Source: Pisolithus tinctorius (Eukaryota; Basidiomycota; Agaricomycetes; Boletales; Pisolithaceae). Taken from it: a stretch of DNA of 64,000 bases. The translations under genes were made by a program, and so were the position numbers. Where the stretch lies: assembly GCA_024663395.1 (NCBI GenBank), contig JANFAH010000060.1:62001-126000 (forward strand), read 5' to 3'. The notes beneath the pieces were generated by a model. That model saw only the letters and a program-made list of their open reading frames with translations, was not told where the DNA came from and ran no database searches. Numbering within the stretch: position 1 is the stretch's first letter; the number at the start of each line of letters is the position of its first letter. Positions 1 to 14,391 of the stretch are shown in pieces.

Positions 1-817
1 ACCTCGACTTTCTGGTCTGTCCCAAGCTCTGCGAAGACTGCGGCTACACTCTTGCCTTTGGCATCCCGAACTGCTCCTATGCGATTTCCTGCGAAAGCGC
101 CGAGCATCAGGCCAGGGACGTTGGCCACAATGAAGCCCAGACCTAGAACATGTCAGGACCGCCGTTTGCTTGGTTTAGACAGGTAATACATACCTCCTCC
201 GCAAGCAGCACCCACCCATGCCCACCATGGCGCATGACGCTCAACTTCCGGGCGAAGTAGCTGAAGTAACACAATCAACCTGAAGCTAAAACGGACACGT
301 ATGTCAACAATACCTCATCGAAAACATCAGCAAAGACAGTTTCGGCGTCCGGTCTTGCAGCATTGTTGGGAGTGGAGTTGGTAGAGCTTCCAGAACCAAA
401 CATGTTCGCAAACTGAGCGAAGAAGTTTGACGACGCCTTAGGGTCACCGCTCTTCGCGTTATAAGATTTCGATGCATAGAGGGAATCGTATTGTCGCCTT
501 CGGACAGGGTCTGAAAGAACATAGTATGCATCCGCGACCGCCTGGCAGGTGTCCTCAGTCTCATCGCTACCGTAAAGCACACCATATGGAACTACCTGGA
601 ATCTCTCTGTTGCGAGCTTCCTTTCGGTATCAGTAGCCTTCGTCAGCCTGTCGGGATGGGTCCTAAGTGGCTGTCGTATTCAGAACGCGACATAAATGGA
701 GGGAACAATAAAAGGTTCTCACTTCAAAGACTCTCTCTTGTATGCCTGCCTAATTTCCTCTGTGGTAGCTGATTTTTCAAGCTGAAGTATTGCATAGTAG
801 TCTGGAAACGACGACAT
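1..817 (-). CDS. DnaJ (Hsp40) domain protein, partial at its 3' end
   Basis: A J-domain co-chaperone running off the left edge of the window. The start ATG (815-817) gives a protein beginning MSSFPDYYAILQLEKSATTE, the usual first helix of a J domain. A first intron joins this to THPDRLTKATD, which carries the HPD motif that stimulates Hsp70 ATPase. A second intron of about 54 nt removes an in-frame insertion and gives RFQAVADAYYVLSDPVRR, J-domain helix III. After a Ser/Asn-rich linker, further exons encode a Gly-rich segment ending GFIVANVPGLMLGAFAGNR, which looks like a glycine-zipper membrane segment, then RDAKGKSVAAVF. The combination of J domain and C-terminal glycine-zipper segment is common in fungal DnaJ proteins of unknown membrane location. 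The C terminus is missing here. Confidence in the J domain is high; the client and organelle cannot be told from sequence. Confidence 0.9.
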
Positions 818-996
818 GGAGGACGTATTGAAGCACCACAGCAGCTATGCTGCGTACGGGTTCGTGACGGGCGACTGGCATGCACGCGCTCCACGACCTG
901 AGAGTCACGCGTGACTGTCCTCATGAACAGGTTCCAAGTTGATTCCAAGAAAACATTCGTCAATGTGCCAGTATGAACGACGCTATGATACGCCTC

Positions 997-3868
997 TTAC
1001 ACTCTAACCGAACCTCCACCAGTCATTTGTCTCACTAGGAACATTCCCCTGCCCTCATCCACACTCTTCCCACTTCTGATACCTATTACACTTTTTGGTC
1101 GTGGACGTGGAGTTGAGAGTCCAAGTTGCTTTGTTGGGCTTCCTGCAAGTTGTCTGGTGGGGCTGAGTCCCCCTCCAGTTAATTGTCTCATCATCGCTGC
1201 ATCTGCACTCCGCATCCCAGTGAATTGTCGAGCAATCGTCGTCGACCCTGTGAACTGAGGAGTGACACTCTTGGAGAAGGGGCCGCTACTTGTACTTCGG
1301 CCAGTAAACGACATGACCAGAGGTTTCTCTTCAGTAGGATTTCTCATCCGCGTAGGAAGCAGAAGCTGAGAGTCGTCGACATAAGCGTGACTCAATACAC
1401 AGAAAGAGGGCCTTACAAGACATTCCCTGCACCAAACACCCCCGTCTGCGTCCCGTTTCGCAGCGGAGTCAAGTCTCTTTCCACACCCAGGCTGCGACTT
1501 ATCCCTTCGAATTTTGTTCGTCTTTTTACCCCCACACACCAGGCAGGAGGCATGCCATCTAGTCCCTTGAGGCCCGGGAACAACCCCAAACTCCATGAGA
1601 GATACCGCCTTGAGACAACTGGGACAGGTGGTTGAACTGCCGAATCGCGCAGCTTGAGCTGGGGCCGTCGGGGTTGACGATAGGGCTCGCTCATAGCGCG
1701 ATGAAATGGAAGGGCTACTATGCACAGTTGGAGAGCTTCTCTCCTGTGTTTGAGATTTGCTGTAAAGAGTGGCTCCTGTAGATGTCAAAGCGGTGTTTGT
1801 AGCAGGCGCCGACGGTGACGATGCTCTAACTGGTGAGTCCGTGAAAACGGACTTAATAGGACTCGAGAGAATGGTAGAATTTGATTGCACTTGCTCAGGT
1901 GGAGCACACTGAATGGTAAATGAGATTTTGACGCTTGTAGAATGCACGTTTCACCTACCTCCAGATGACAGCTCCCTCCCTCATTACGTACAAACACTGC
2001 CTTGCCATTAGGCAACTCCTTGAAAGGACCATCGCATATCACACATCGAAAACATTCCGTATGATACGTCTTCGCAGGTCCGTTGGCATTGAGTTCCGGT
2101 ACCGTGACGAAACGACCAGTCCCCCCACTTGCGAACAAGGAACCACCGCATTTCGCACACAGTGACCCAGGAGAAAGGGTGGCTGCAGGGATTGAAAGCC
2201 TTCTCGGTGAATCCTTCTGTGTCGGCGTCGCTGTCCCAACCAAATTTGGGCGATCCTGCAGCACGTGTGTGATAGTCGTAATTTCCTTGCTTTCAACCCC
2301 ATAGTTGTCGTTGGAACGAACTCTGGGACAAAATGCCGGAGGTGACGAGGGTGCCGATGACTGCGTCATTGTGTCAGAAATATCAGGCACTAAATCGGGG
2401 GTGGAGGGTGTCCATGATATCCTTGCGGATCGCAAGCTTGAAGTACTGGCAACATGGCGGAGTGCATGCGAATCACCTGTCGAGGATGTCATCCTAGGAA
2501 TCCTTGACGGCGTCAAATTGGCACGGGTCGACATCGGAGAGTGGGAGGAATTGTCGGTTGAGGAGACAGAGTCGGCTTGGTTCATAAAGCGCCTTTTCAT
2601 TTCTTCTACAGCATCAAGTGAGGGTCTTCCCGACGAAGGGTTATCCTTCCCGTCAGGAGTCCCAAACCGCTGACGCACTGGCCGAGTCGGAGTAGAATCA
2701 AGTCGTTCGACGTTAACCGCTGAATCGTCACCCTCCCGGAAAGATAGGTAGGAAGGCGAGTTGAATCTGTGCCTTTCCTGTAAGCGCGGCACGAGAGGGC
2801 TATTATCATGGCTACTGGGTGGTGATTTATGCGGCCGAGAGGTAGCCGGTGTAGGGGAATCCTCTCTTGTTCGATTGAGTACAGCGTTTAGCTTTTGGGT
2901 GAGTTCTTCCAAAGCGGGGCTGTCCTCTCTGCGCTTCGCGATACCCGACCTCAGCTCCAATATGTCCACGTTGGGACTGCCCTGGCGACTTGTCATGCCT
3001 ACCTGAGAAGTGGAAGGCGGCTTCCTCTGACCTCTTTCAAAGCTGGGGGATTCGATAGACTTTCTAGGGGTACTGTTTCTTCGAAGATGGCTACCAAAAC
3101 AATCAGCGCAGGTGGGTTGACCCAGCAAATCTACCACGGGGGTATCTCCGATATCCTTCTGGCAACCTTTGCAACGGAAGCAACGCTTGTGCCAAACGTT
3201 GTTGTTCGCTTCCACAAATCCACCTTCGCCCCTGAGAATCAGAACTGGTCGACCACAAGCTATGCAATCGCCTTTCGACCCTCCATTAATTACGAAACAC
3301 GGTTTGCATAGAAAGCGGGAAGCAGAGTCGGAAGAGGAAGGATCAGGATAAATAGTGGCATCCGGTTGAAATTCAAAAGCACATATCGCGCAAGAAAAGG
3401 TGGCAAGGGTCTCCTTTGGTTGAAGGACCGATCCATATGCTTTCAGCAGTTCAGGTTCGTTGGGGACGCTAACAACACATGTAGAATGCGGGTCTACGGA
3501 AGAGCATGAAGGCTGGGCTGCGGTCGGCATTCCAGAGGAAGGCCCCGTTGTGACGGTGTGGTAGGAACCTGTGCCTCTATTCGATAGAGGGGGCTTTGGC
3601 TCGTCGTCGGGAAGTTCTACGGTTGTTGAGGACGTGGAGCTTAACTGTACCGGAGGTCGCGCGGGTGACTTTTCCCGTGAAACGTAGATTTGAGACCACT
3701 TGTCAATAGTCTTTCCCTTCGAAGATGACCATTGTATGACAGGCGCTATTAGGCCCCATCAGTTTGCGATGGTACACTGTATCTGCGCAGGAACGAACCG
3801 ACGGCAGTGCCACCACATTTGCAGCGCGAACCAACGACAATATCTCCACACCTGCGACAAAAACCCAT
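997..3868 (-). CDS. LIM-domain protein with N-terminal Cys knuckle and QFTG-type tail repeats
   Basis: A multi-LIM scaffold protein, probably cytoskeletal or at polarity sites (inferred from the paxillin-like family). The start ATG at 3866-3868 opens GFCRRCGDIVVGSRCKCGG, a small Cys-rich knuckle. A 53-nt intron (gttcgt...taatag) then joins to APVIQW. The first LIM domain starts near CAICAFEFQPDATIY and includes CFRCKGCQKDIGD. After a long Ser/Pro-rich region the second LIM domain starts at CAKCGGSLFASGGTGRF and includes CFRCVICDGPF. A 50-nt intron joins CHLE to CAPPEQ. A third zinc-finger-like unit (CPSCLKAVSLMEFGVVPG, then CLVCGGKK, WCRECL) follows. A 51-nt intron gives LLLPTRMRNP, and the tail carries repeated Q[FLM][TA]G motifs before a stop at 997-999. 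The LIM assignment is strong; the cellular role is inferred. Confidence 0.92.
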
Positions 3869-4275
3869 TCCTGTCGAGAAGACACCAGTCAAGGAGCGAA
3901 TGATTCGTTTGAAAGTGTGGCAATGGACAATTCTAAGGTAAAAGATGGAAGAGATGGCAGAGGTCATTCACCAAGTTGAAATTCAGGCAAACCTCTCGCG
4001 CGATGTGTCACGTGAACAATGTTAACCACTGCACCGATCCGTTATGTAATCGAGTAAGTGGTCAAGAGATGGTTTCCAAGTGTTGACTACGCAAAGACCT
4101 CGAGCTCAGGGCGCCATACTATCTCAACGTGCCTACAACCTCAAAAGTCCGCCACAATCAGGTCCATGACTAGTGCCTTCCACGAGAATGACGTCCTCAG
4201 CCAGTCTGTTTATGTGATTTTCAGACCATGAGATCCTCACCATGTAATCTTCACGTAGATTCTGGACAGCTAATT
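3869..4275. promoter_or_regulatory. Intergenic region: promoter of the LIM gene and 3' flank of CYB2
   Basis: There is no convincing coding sequence in these roughly 400 bases. The region lies upstream of the minus-strand LIM gene and downstream of the minus-strand lactate dehydrogenase. A palindromic GTCACGTGA element (core CACGTG at 4009-4014) is a candidate bHLH (Cbf1-like) site. Only the motif is seen; binding is inferred. Confidence 0.5.
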
Positions 4276-6281
4276 TCACAATTTGGAGCCAAGGGGTTGC
4301 CAGTCAACACGTTCTACCTTCAGAAAAGGTGATTTTGTCTGTTCAAGTCATGGGAAAAACCTACCAGTTCCGGGGCAAGTTGATCAATTGTGCGGACACC
4401 AAGAGAAGCCATGGCAAACTTAATCTCCCGTTCCAAAATACGCACTAAATGAATGGCTCCAGCTTCTCCGTAGGCCTTCAATATCATCAATGACTAAGGC
4501 CGACGACAATCAGCCATGATACGTACACTCTGTGCATAGAGAAAGGCGCGGCCGAGGCCAACCATCCTTGCTCCAAGACAAAGAGCTTTTAGGATGTCTG
4601 GGGTGCAAGTATGAACGACCGAACCGGAAACCATGAGACCATGCACATGCCTGTTCCACGACGGACACCTCCATCAATGTAAACTTCGGTCTTTGCAAAC
4701 ACGTCAGGGCGCTCGCAGCGGATCTTGTAAAGCACCTCCATGGGAGGTAGCGAACTTGCAACGTAAGAAAAACAACCTCACTTGGCCGAAATCCCTTACT
4801 AGTCAAGTTGACGGCCTGTGTGTTGAAACTGAGATGAGATCCTTGGATGAATGTTGTATCGTTCCATACCTCCATGGTTCGACAGCACAATACCTTCGCA
4901 TCCAGCCTCAACGGCAAGAACAGCATCTGCAACACATTGGATACCTGTGGACCTATCAGTACACCAGTACTGTCAAACGGATCAGCAACTTCGCACCTTT
5001 AACGACAATAGGGAGTTTGGTAACACTTCTTATCCAAGGTATAGTCTAAAACAAATGTTCAGGAAACTTGTAAAGCATCGAAAACGTAGCTGACCTTTTC
5101 CCATGTCATGTCTAGATCATTATTGACAATCAAACCTCCAGCCGTGCCAAGCGTGCTGACGTCCCCTGACTTGTCTGCAGCATTTCCACGCGTAATCTTG
5201 CCCTCATTTTCATATTCTTCAAGATAATGTGAAGCACGGGTATCCAGTTCGCGGTTTGAAGGCACAAGGGCATCAACTGTCAAGCAAATCGCTTTGTAGC
5301 CTAGCTCCTCCACTTCTCTGATACGTCTTGCTGCAATGTCGTCATTCTTATGTTTATATAACTGGAATAATAATGGTTGTTCCGAGGAACCTCGCGCTGC
5401 CGCGATTTGAGCGTAAGACAAGGAGGAATTCGACGAGACCATCTGCAAAATGCCAGACTTGTAGGCAGCCCGGGTGAGGTTAACTTCGCCTAATGGGTGC
5501 CCTAGACGAGCCAATGCCGACCCGCTGATATAAACTGGTATTGAAGATTTATATCCTAGCATGGTTGTCGATGGATCAACACCAGAAACCGCTTTCATGA
5601 CGCGCGGACGAAAGAAGAAGCGACTGAAGGCCCGTGCGTTTTCCACGCAACCTAGAACATGTTGATACGGGTGAAAATATCAGGGGGAAGCGCGCACTGA
5701 TCGAATCATCAGCTGCAGAAGCGTAGTACGCCATTGCCTTGTAGGGAAGAATTTTCTTGGCTATCTCCTGAAGTATCGCAGGTAATGTTGAGACTCCGCA
5801 CCCAGAGCATAGTGTGGGACCTGCCTCAATGTCTTGGATATTAATCATCCGCCCCAGCGGCGGTTTGTTCTTGACAGCTTCCTCAACTCGAAGCTCATCT
5901 CGAGACTTTCCTTTGCTCTGGTTGGCAGCTCTAAGTTCCCGAATAGAAGCTTCGTCAAGGGTTCCCAGGTGTTTTTCACATGGAAGGTACTTGTCCAAAG
6001 TATCGGACGGGTGAATTGGGACGAAAGCTGCGGTAGCGTCTTTCCCAGCGTAGTCCATAATCACTTGTGGTCCTCCGGGGTGGTTCTAACCAATCAACTT
6101 GACCTTCAAGAAGTGAGCGAATGACTCACGAAAATGAAATCTGTCACATCATAGACCTTATTTCGTATGATAACCCAGCAGGAGCTGTCCGGAGTAAATT
6201 GAAACGGTTAAGGAAGAGGAGTGTATCTCCCTACCTGGTGGTGTTGCACTCGGCAACCTGTGCAAGTGTAAAGGTTGACAT
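4276..6281 (-). CDS. CYB2: L-lactate dehydrogenase (cytochrome b2), FMN-dependent
   Basis: This enzyme oxidises L-lactate to pyruvate and passes electrons through FMN and heme b2 to cytochrome c. The start ATG (6279-6281) gives MSTFTLAQVAECNTT. After an intron comes SSCWVIIRNKVYDVTDF, then HPGGPQVIMDYAGKDATAAF, the heme-binding cytochrome b5 domain with its HPGG ligand. A linker (RMINIQDIE) leads to the FMN barrel: FFFRPRVM, LARLGHPLGEVNLTRAA, QLYKHKND, KAICLTVDALVPSNRE, PIVVKGIQCVADAVLA, then IVLSNHGGRQLDY with the catalytic His. The end is [27 protein letters not shown] and VERVDWQPLG. Many introns of about 50 nt interrupt it, one of them apparently GC-AG (4598-4650). The protein starts almost directly at the b5 domain, with no obvious mitochondrial presequence, unlike yeast Cyb2. 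The specific substrate (lactate or another 2-hydroxy acid) is inferred from the b5-FMN architecture. Confidence 0.93.
4598..4650 (-). other. GC-AG intron in the lactate dehydrogenase gene
   Basis: This 53-nt intron starts GCATGT and ends CCCCAG on the minus strand. Splicing here joins VRRGT to [10 protein letters not shown] in frame, restoring a strongly conserved stretch of the FMN barrel. The nearest GT donors either delete the conserved VRRGT or break the frame. The splice site is inferred from protein conservation only. Confidence 0.7.
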
Positions 6282-6503
6282 GGTATCTTAGCGCCAGTGT
6301 CTGAAAGATCCTTTTGGCTAAGAAGGACACTGGGAACACGCGTTCGTGAGTGAACAACTCGGAGGGCCCACTCGACCCTGATCTGGGGTTAGGTGTAGCA
6401 GAAAGTCACGTGCACGCAGCTGTGGGTCGCGTTGTTTGTTCAACCGTCTTATTGTATACACCCTGGCCTACCTCAAGCAAGCCGACTTTCCCTCGTCACG
6501 CCG
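6282..6503. promoter_or_regulatory. Divergent promoter between CYB2 and the SAP-domain gene
   Basis: The start codons of the two divergent genes are only about 220 bases apart, so they share this upstream DNA. It contains a GTCACGTGC element (core CACGTG at 6407-6412). No TATA box is obvious. Confidence 0.55.
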
Positions 6504-8600
6504 ATGGGTCCGGTACCAGGTAGAGAAGCCTTGGAGGCTATGAAACGAACTGATATTCAGAAATTATGCAAAGTCAGCGAATTCTGGATCTCGTTCCGTT
6601 TCGCTCAATGACCAACGGCATGCCACTCTTTAGGATTACGGTGTAAAGGCGAACCTCAAGACAGAGGCACTCATCGATCTTCTTCTGGACGCTTCGAGGT
6701 GAGCTGCGCCGTTTTATCTGGGCCGTTCCGTCAACTCACCGATACCAGACCGCAACCCTCCCGCTTCAACCCACCGCAACCTCCAGAACGGTCTACTTCC
6801 AGGATTTCCAGTCACTCGGGGATCCGCCGTGGTTCGTTGATCATCCACGGCGCTGGAAATGATATCATAGAGGAAGGCATTTCAAGTCCTGTGGAGGAAG
6901 TCAAGCCGCCGCCGCCTTCCCCTCGACAACTTCCTCGGACACGGAAAGCTAAGGAATCGCAGTACCGGCTCGGAGTCGGCCGTCCAGTAGTAGCCGGTGG
7001 AAGTGGAGCTCGTTCCATCACAAAATCAGTCAGCGTGTCGCGAAAATCGAAAAGGGGTAAGAGCAGTACATCCGTAAAGCCGTCAGAAGCAACCATCACA
7101 GAAGGTAATGCGACAGCAATTTTATGCGTCCCTCCTTCATTGAACGCTTCCAGAACCAGAAATGGAGTGTACATCTCCCTCTCCTTGTCAGTAGGCTCTA
7201 CTCCTGCTATTCGAACACCATTCACTCTTAAATGTCACAGCGAAGAGATATACCAACAAAGATGATTCTGGTGTGACTACAAATGGTGGTCTGCAATCGG
7301 AACCGGTCGTTTCGAATGAACTTGTGCAGTCTGCAGTCGCAAAAGCCGTAAGTGCATAAGAAGCTCGCATTTCATTCGTTTTCCTTAGGCACCATTTCTT
7401 ACTAGCTTGCTCCCGTCCAAAAAGAACTCGAACTTCAGAAGACTCAGTTGTCCGAACTCAAGGATAAAGTGTCCGGCATGATCGCCTCCTTCGAAATTCG
7501 CATTCGTGACCTCACATCCGAAATACGTGACCTTCGTGCAAAGGCGGTGGGTGCGACCGCAGACACACGGGATGCTGGCCCATCTGCGCGAATTCCTCAG
7601 CCCCCCTCAACGCCAAAACGCGTTTGGACCCCTCATCGGTCGTAGTAAGCCAAGTTTTCGAAGCTGTATATAGTGCTAACCGCGGCATAGCTTTGCTTTC
7701 GGTGAAAAGGGTGGTCCTTCAGAGCTTTTGAGCGATTCCTCTGATCGCGGTGCGCATGCGCACTCTGAAGTGGGATCTGGTCTCAATGTGAAACCCGCTC
7801 AAAGTGGTGTTCTTCTCCCGGGGTTCGCACAATCGACACTCGGGAAGCGTGCCCGGGACTCGACTTCAGAGGAAGACGCGGAATTACGTGGGCCTGCGGG
7901 CTCCGCTGAAACCGAGCTCGAGATCCGCATTGGTCGCTCCGCATCAAAACGCGCGAAATCACATACAGATGACAGTGAAGATGTGCGAACAACACAGCAG
8001 AGACAGTCCCAACCCCTTTCCTGTATAGGAGAAATCGATGAAGTTCCCGAGCTTGAACCTACGATTAAATCCCTTCCAGAACTCTCCTGTGGACCTTCAT
8101 CGCCGCCTCCCACGAATGTGCCAGCCGCGAGCTCCGACCAGTCCGACAGCCAGAACGCGTTTCATTTTAACTTTCTTCCTACTACATCCACACCAACTTA
8201 TGCCGCATTTCCGCTTTCAATGGGAATGTTCCCACTTCCAGAACGTCCTATATCGCCTTCCCCTGCAAGCAATGCGGAACGGGGTCAAGTGGAGGGCTTT
8301 GGATCTTCCACCGTTCCACAGGCGAGTTCGCGATCAAGTAGTGGGCGAGGTGTTTCGGGCGACTCTCAGATGTATACAGAAGCGAGTGGATCTGGGGGTG
8401 TTCGAAGAGTGCCGTCAAGCAATGAGGTAGCAACGGGGCTCGGGCTGACGGTCATCAAGACTTCGGCAACCGACCCGGAGACCCCTGCACCACCGGCCAA
8501 ACGCACCATGTATGGCACAGAGTTGGAGGCTGATACGCGATTCGGTGACTTTGGCGTAGAGGGCGTTGCGTCTGGTTTTTGGGCTAAAAGCAGATTTTGA
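6504..8600 (+). CDS. SAP-domain-containing nuclear protein, function unknown
   Basis: The model starts at ATG 6504. The first exon ends TDIQKLCK and a 5' intron joins it to DYGVKANLKTEALIDLLLDA, a good match to a SAP motif (helix-extended loop-helix DNA/RNA-binding fold). Next come a Pro/Ser/Arg-rich region with basic patches (SVSRKSKRGKS), a short helical coiled coil around 7400-7560 (VQKELELQKTQLSELKDK, FEIRIRDLTSEIRDLRAK), and a long acidic/Ser-rich region with nuclear-signal-like GKRARDSTSEED and KRAKSHTDD. The C terminus, TRFGDFGVEGVASGFW, looks like a conserved tail. Several short introns are required. Nuclear location and nucleic-acid binding are inferred from the SAP and basic motifs. 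No precise homologue is recognised; the N-terminal SAP identification is moderately secure. Confidence 0.8.
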
Positions 8601-9087
8601 CAGATGTAGGATTACCAGTGTATTCTAATTAGTGTAGACCCAGCGTACGTGTGCCTGCGCACTTCCGTAGATCCACACCTCTTCGCTTCTACTGATAAGG
8701 TTTTCTGTGTCTTTTATGTGATTCATAACGAACAGCATTTTTGTCATCTGAAGGAAAGTTTTCTCGAAGCGAGCCTTCCACTCTCCAAATCGGAAGTCCG
8801 CATATCTGACCCTCTATTACAGAGAATGGAGCAGTTCCCTGCAGCGGATGGGACTAAATACTTACCACATCTGATCAACTCTGGAGGTTCAGCAGCTTCT
8901 ACTGTCATCTACACAAATACGTGTTAACTTTAGTGTGAGCAGTAGATGAGATTATGTGGTGTCCATCGTGTGTCCCATGGTTAGTACATCGCGGGAGATA
9001 GTAAATATTGCATGATAACAGATAACAATAGCAAAATTAAGTTATGCACCCAATAAATATGTCAACAGCGATTGCTGTCGACTCTCC
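8601..9087. other. Intergenic region between convergent genes
   Basis: About 490 bases lie between the stop of the SAP gene and the stop of the MAP kinase on the other strand. It becomes AT-rich towards 9000-9060 (for example aataaat near 9053), consistent with 3' UTRs and polyadenylation signals. An open frame at 8649-8927 lacks an ATG start and has no recognisable protein features. Confidence 0.4.
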
Positions 9088-10724
<1,637 letters not shown>

Positions 10725-11715
10725 CTTAGGCAGAGCAAAGGGAGGAAAGTCAAGTGTAGTGCAAATTCGTGGACACACCTGATGCTATATAATATATCAG
10801 GAATGGTGTTCTGGTATAGACAACCAGAGGCTGAAATCTTTGATGTGATGATGGACAAGAAGGTAACGGGCAGTGCCTGGTGTCTGAGTAGCCCTCTGCA
10901 TCGCCTGTCGATCCACGAACTGAGCACATACGAACAGTACCGCTTCTTCCCGGAATGCCATGCGAACGTACCAGTGACGATGCGGGCAGCGGGGGCAGTG
11001 ACAGGGGCATATTAATGATTGTTAGGGACACTAGGTGTCAACAATTTGGTTTGATGGAAGTGTCCACTGCGAATGGTAAGCTCTGATTTGTGGTTGGACA
11101 CCCCTGCAGATATGGTAATATGTAGGTCTCTGAGAAAGTTTCCTGTTAGCGTTCGAGGTTACTTGCATACGGTTAAGTATTTGATCGGATCAATCTGATG
11201 GGAAATTGGCCACTCCATCACTGTAGTCGATATTTTGCCTGTATACTACTTATCAGTAGTAGACACGTGGGACTGGGCTTCTCAGACACTGCTGTGCTCC
11301 AATGTGGGACTGTGATGTATGATACGTCAAGCCGGATCAAAGGTAACCCAGCCCTAATTATCATGCTATGAGGTGGCTCATCGCCCTCTGATCAGTCCCT
11401 CACATCCCGCATTAAAAACCTGTGAGTGCAAATCTGTATTTATATAGATACTGCCGTGAGCAAAACTGTATAAACATGTGCCAAGACGCGCTCCCGCCAA
11501 GTGCAACGTCCCATGCAGTGAGCCGGTGAATGCATGGACCCAATAGAATGGCTGTACTGGATATGGCGTCTTTGAGGCTACGGTGGAACATGTCAGTCGT
11601 GCGTCCTGCGTACTGCGAGGTTTTTCGAGATCAGTCAGGACCAGTGATGCCGCCCTTGTACAGGATAAGAAAAAAACCTTGGAGGCTGAGTTGGACAACA
11701 TGCGTACACCCGCCT
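10725..11715. promoter_or_regulatory. Long intergenic region: MAP kinase promoter and CBF5 3' flank
   Basis: Nearly 1 kb lies between the MAP kinase start and the CBF5 stop, both on the minus strand. It has a TATA-rich stretch (ctatataatatatc at 10786-10799) about 65 bases upstream of the kinase ATG and a CACGTG at 11264-11269. Small open frames here show no recognisable protein features and overlap on both strands. It is long for this gene-dense window, which may reflect a more complex promoter for a signalling gene. Confidence 0.45.
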
Positions 11716-13494
<1,779 letters not shown>

Positions 13495-13671
13495 TTTTTT
13501 GTGGACGACGACAAGGCGAACGCCCCGATCAGTCGACTACCACCGTGGGAATTTCGATGACATAATACACAGAGGGCGTGAGAATGCCACTGTACAGTTA
13601 ATATCCCGTCGATCATCCCTCCCCCGACGGGCCTCTATCGTAGTTCCAAGTCACTTCTACCGTTTTTCACC
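13495..13671. promoter_or_regulatory. Divergent promoter CBF5/RPL22
   Basis: Only 177 bases separate the ATG of CBF5 (minus) from the ATG of RPL22 (plus). Both products serve ribosome production, so shared control is plausible. No specific element is recognised with confidence. Confidence 0.55.
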
Positions 13672-14246
13672 ATGGTCAGTTCGGGCGATGCTTTGCTGAG
13701 CTACCTTCTCAGTAGGCTAATGCCTCTCGAATGTAGCCTAAAGCTGCGGCTGCCAAGACCCCCACAACCAAGAACAAATTCGTGATCGACTACTCGCGTC
13801 CTGCCGCTCAGGGCGTGTTCGACGGTGCAGACTTTGAAAAATACCTTCATGATCGCATTAAGGTGGAAAACAAGGCCGGTCAGCTAGGAGACAAGGTTAA
13901 AATTGCTCGAGATTGTGAGAGCCTCATCCCATTCCTTTTAAGTTTGTTGACAGTGCTCCACAGCCAGCAACAAAATCACCATTAGCGCCAATATCCCTTT
14001 CTCAAAACGGTATCTTAAATACCTGACGAAAAAGTTCTTGAAGAAGAACGCACTGCGGGACTGGCTACGGTATTTAGTCCGCTCTGTTGTGACGCTACCC
14101 ATCAACCCTAATTGACTGATAGAGTGGTTGCGTCATCGAAGGACGTATATCAGCTCCGCTTTTACAATATTGCGTAAGTTCTTCTCTCCTTCGCTCGGAC
14201 TGTGCTTACTTTGGATGATTACAGTCATGATGAAGAAGAGGAGTAA
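13672..14246 (+). CDS. RPL22: 60S ribosomal protein L22 (eL22)
   Basis: A structural protein of the large ribosomal subunit. The initiator ATG (13672-13674) stands alone in the first coding exon: a 62-nt intron (13675-13736, gtcagt...atgtag) follows directly, after which the frame reads [20 protein letters not shown]. The rest is [75 protein letters not shown] and [17 protein letters not shown], ending HDEEEE and TAA. The acidic tail and [17 protein letters not shown] are diagnostic of eL22. Four introns in total are needed. The length of about 125 residues is normal for the family. Confidence 0.96.
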
Positions 14247-14391
14247 GACTGATGTTGCCTCGCCCGCATGTACTTAGCAGTGATGCATATCCACTAAGAA
14301 TACATACTCAGCCAGATACCTGGTCTGTTAAACACATTTCCTACTTCGGGTAGCTCTAGTCTACTCATTGATCCGACCAGATGCATGAAAG

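Noticed and set aside
8649..8927. 92-codon plus-strand open frame downstream of the SAP gene
   Set aside because: It starts at a non-ATG codon, has no domain and lies in the expected 3' UTR of the SAP gene.
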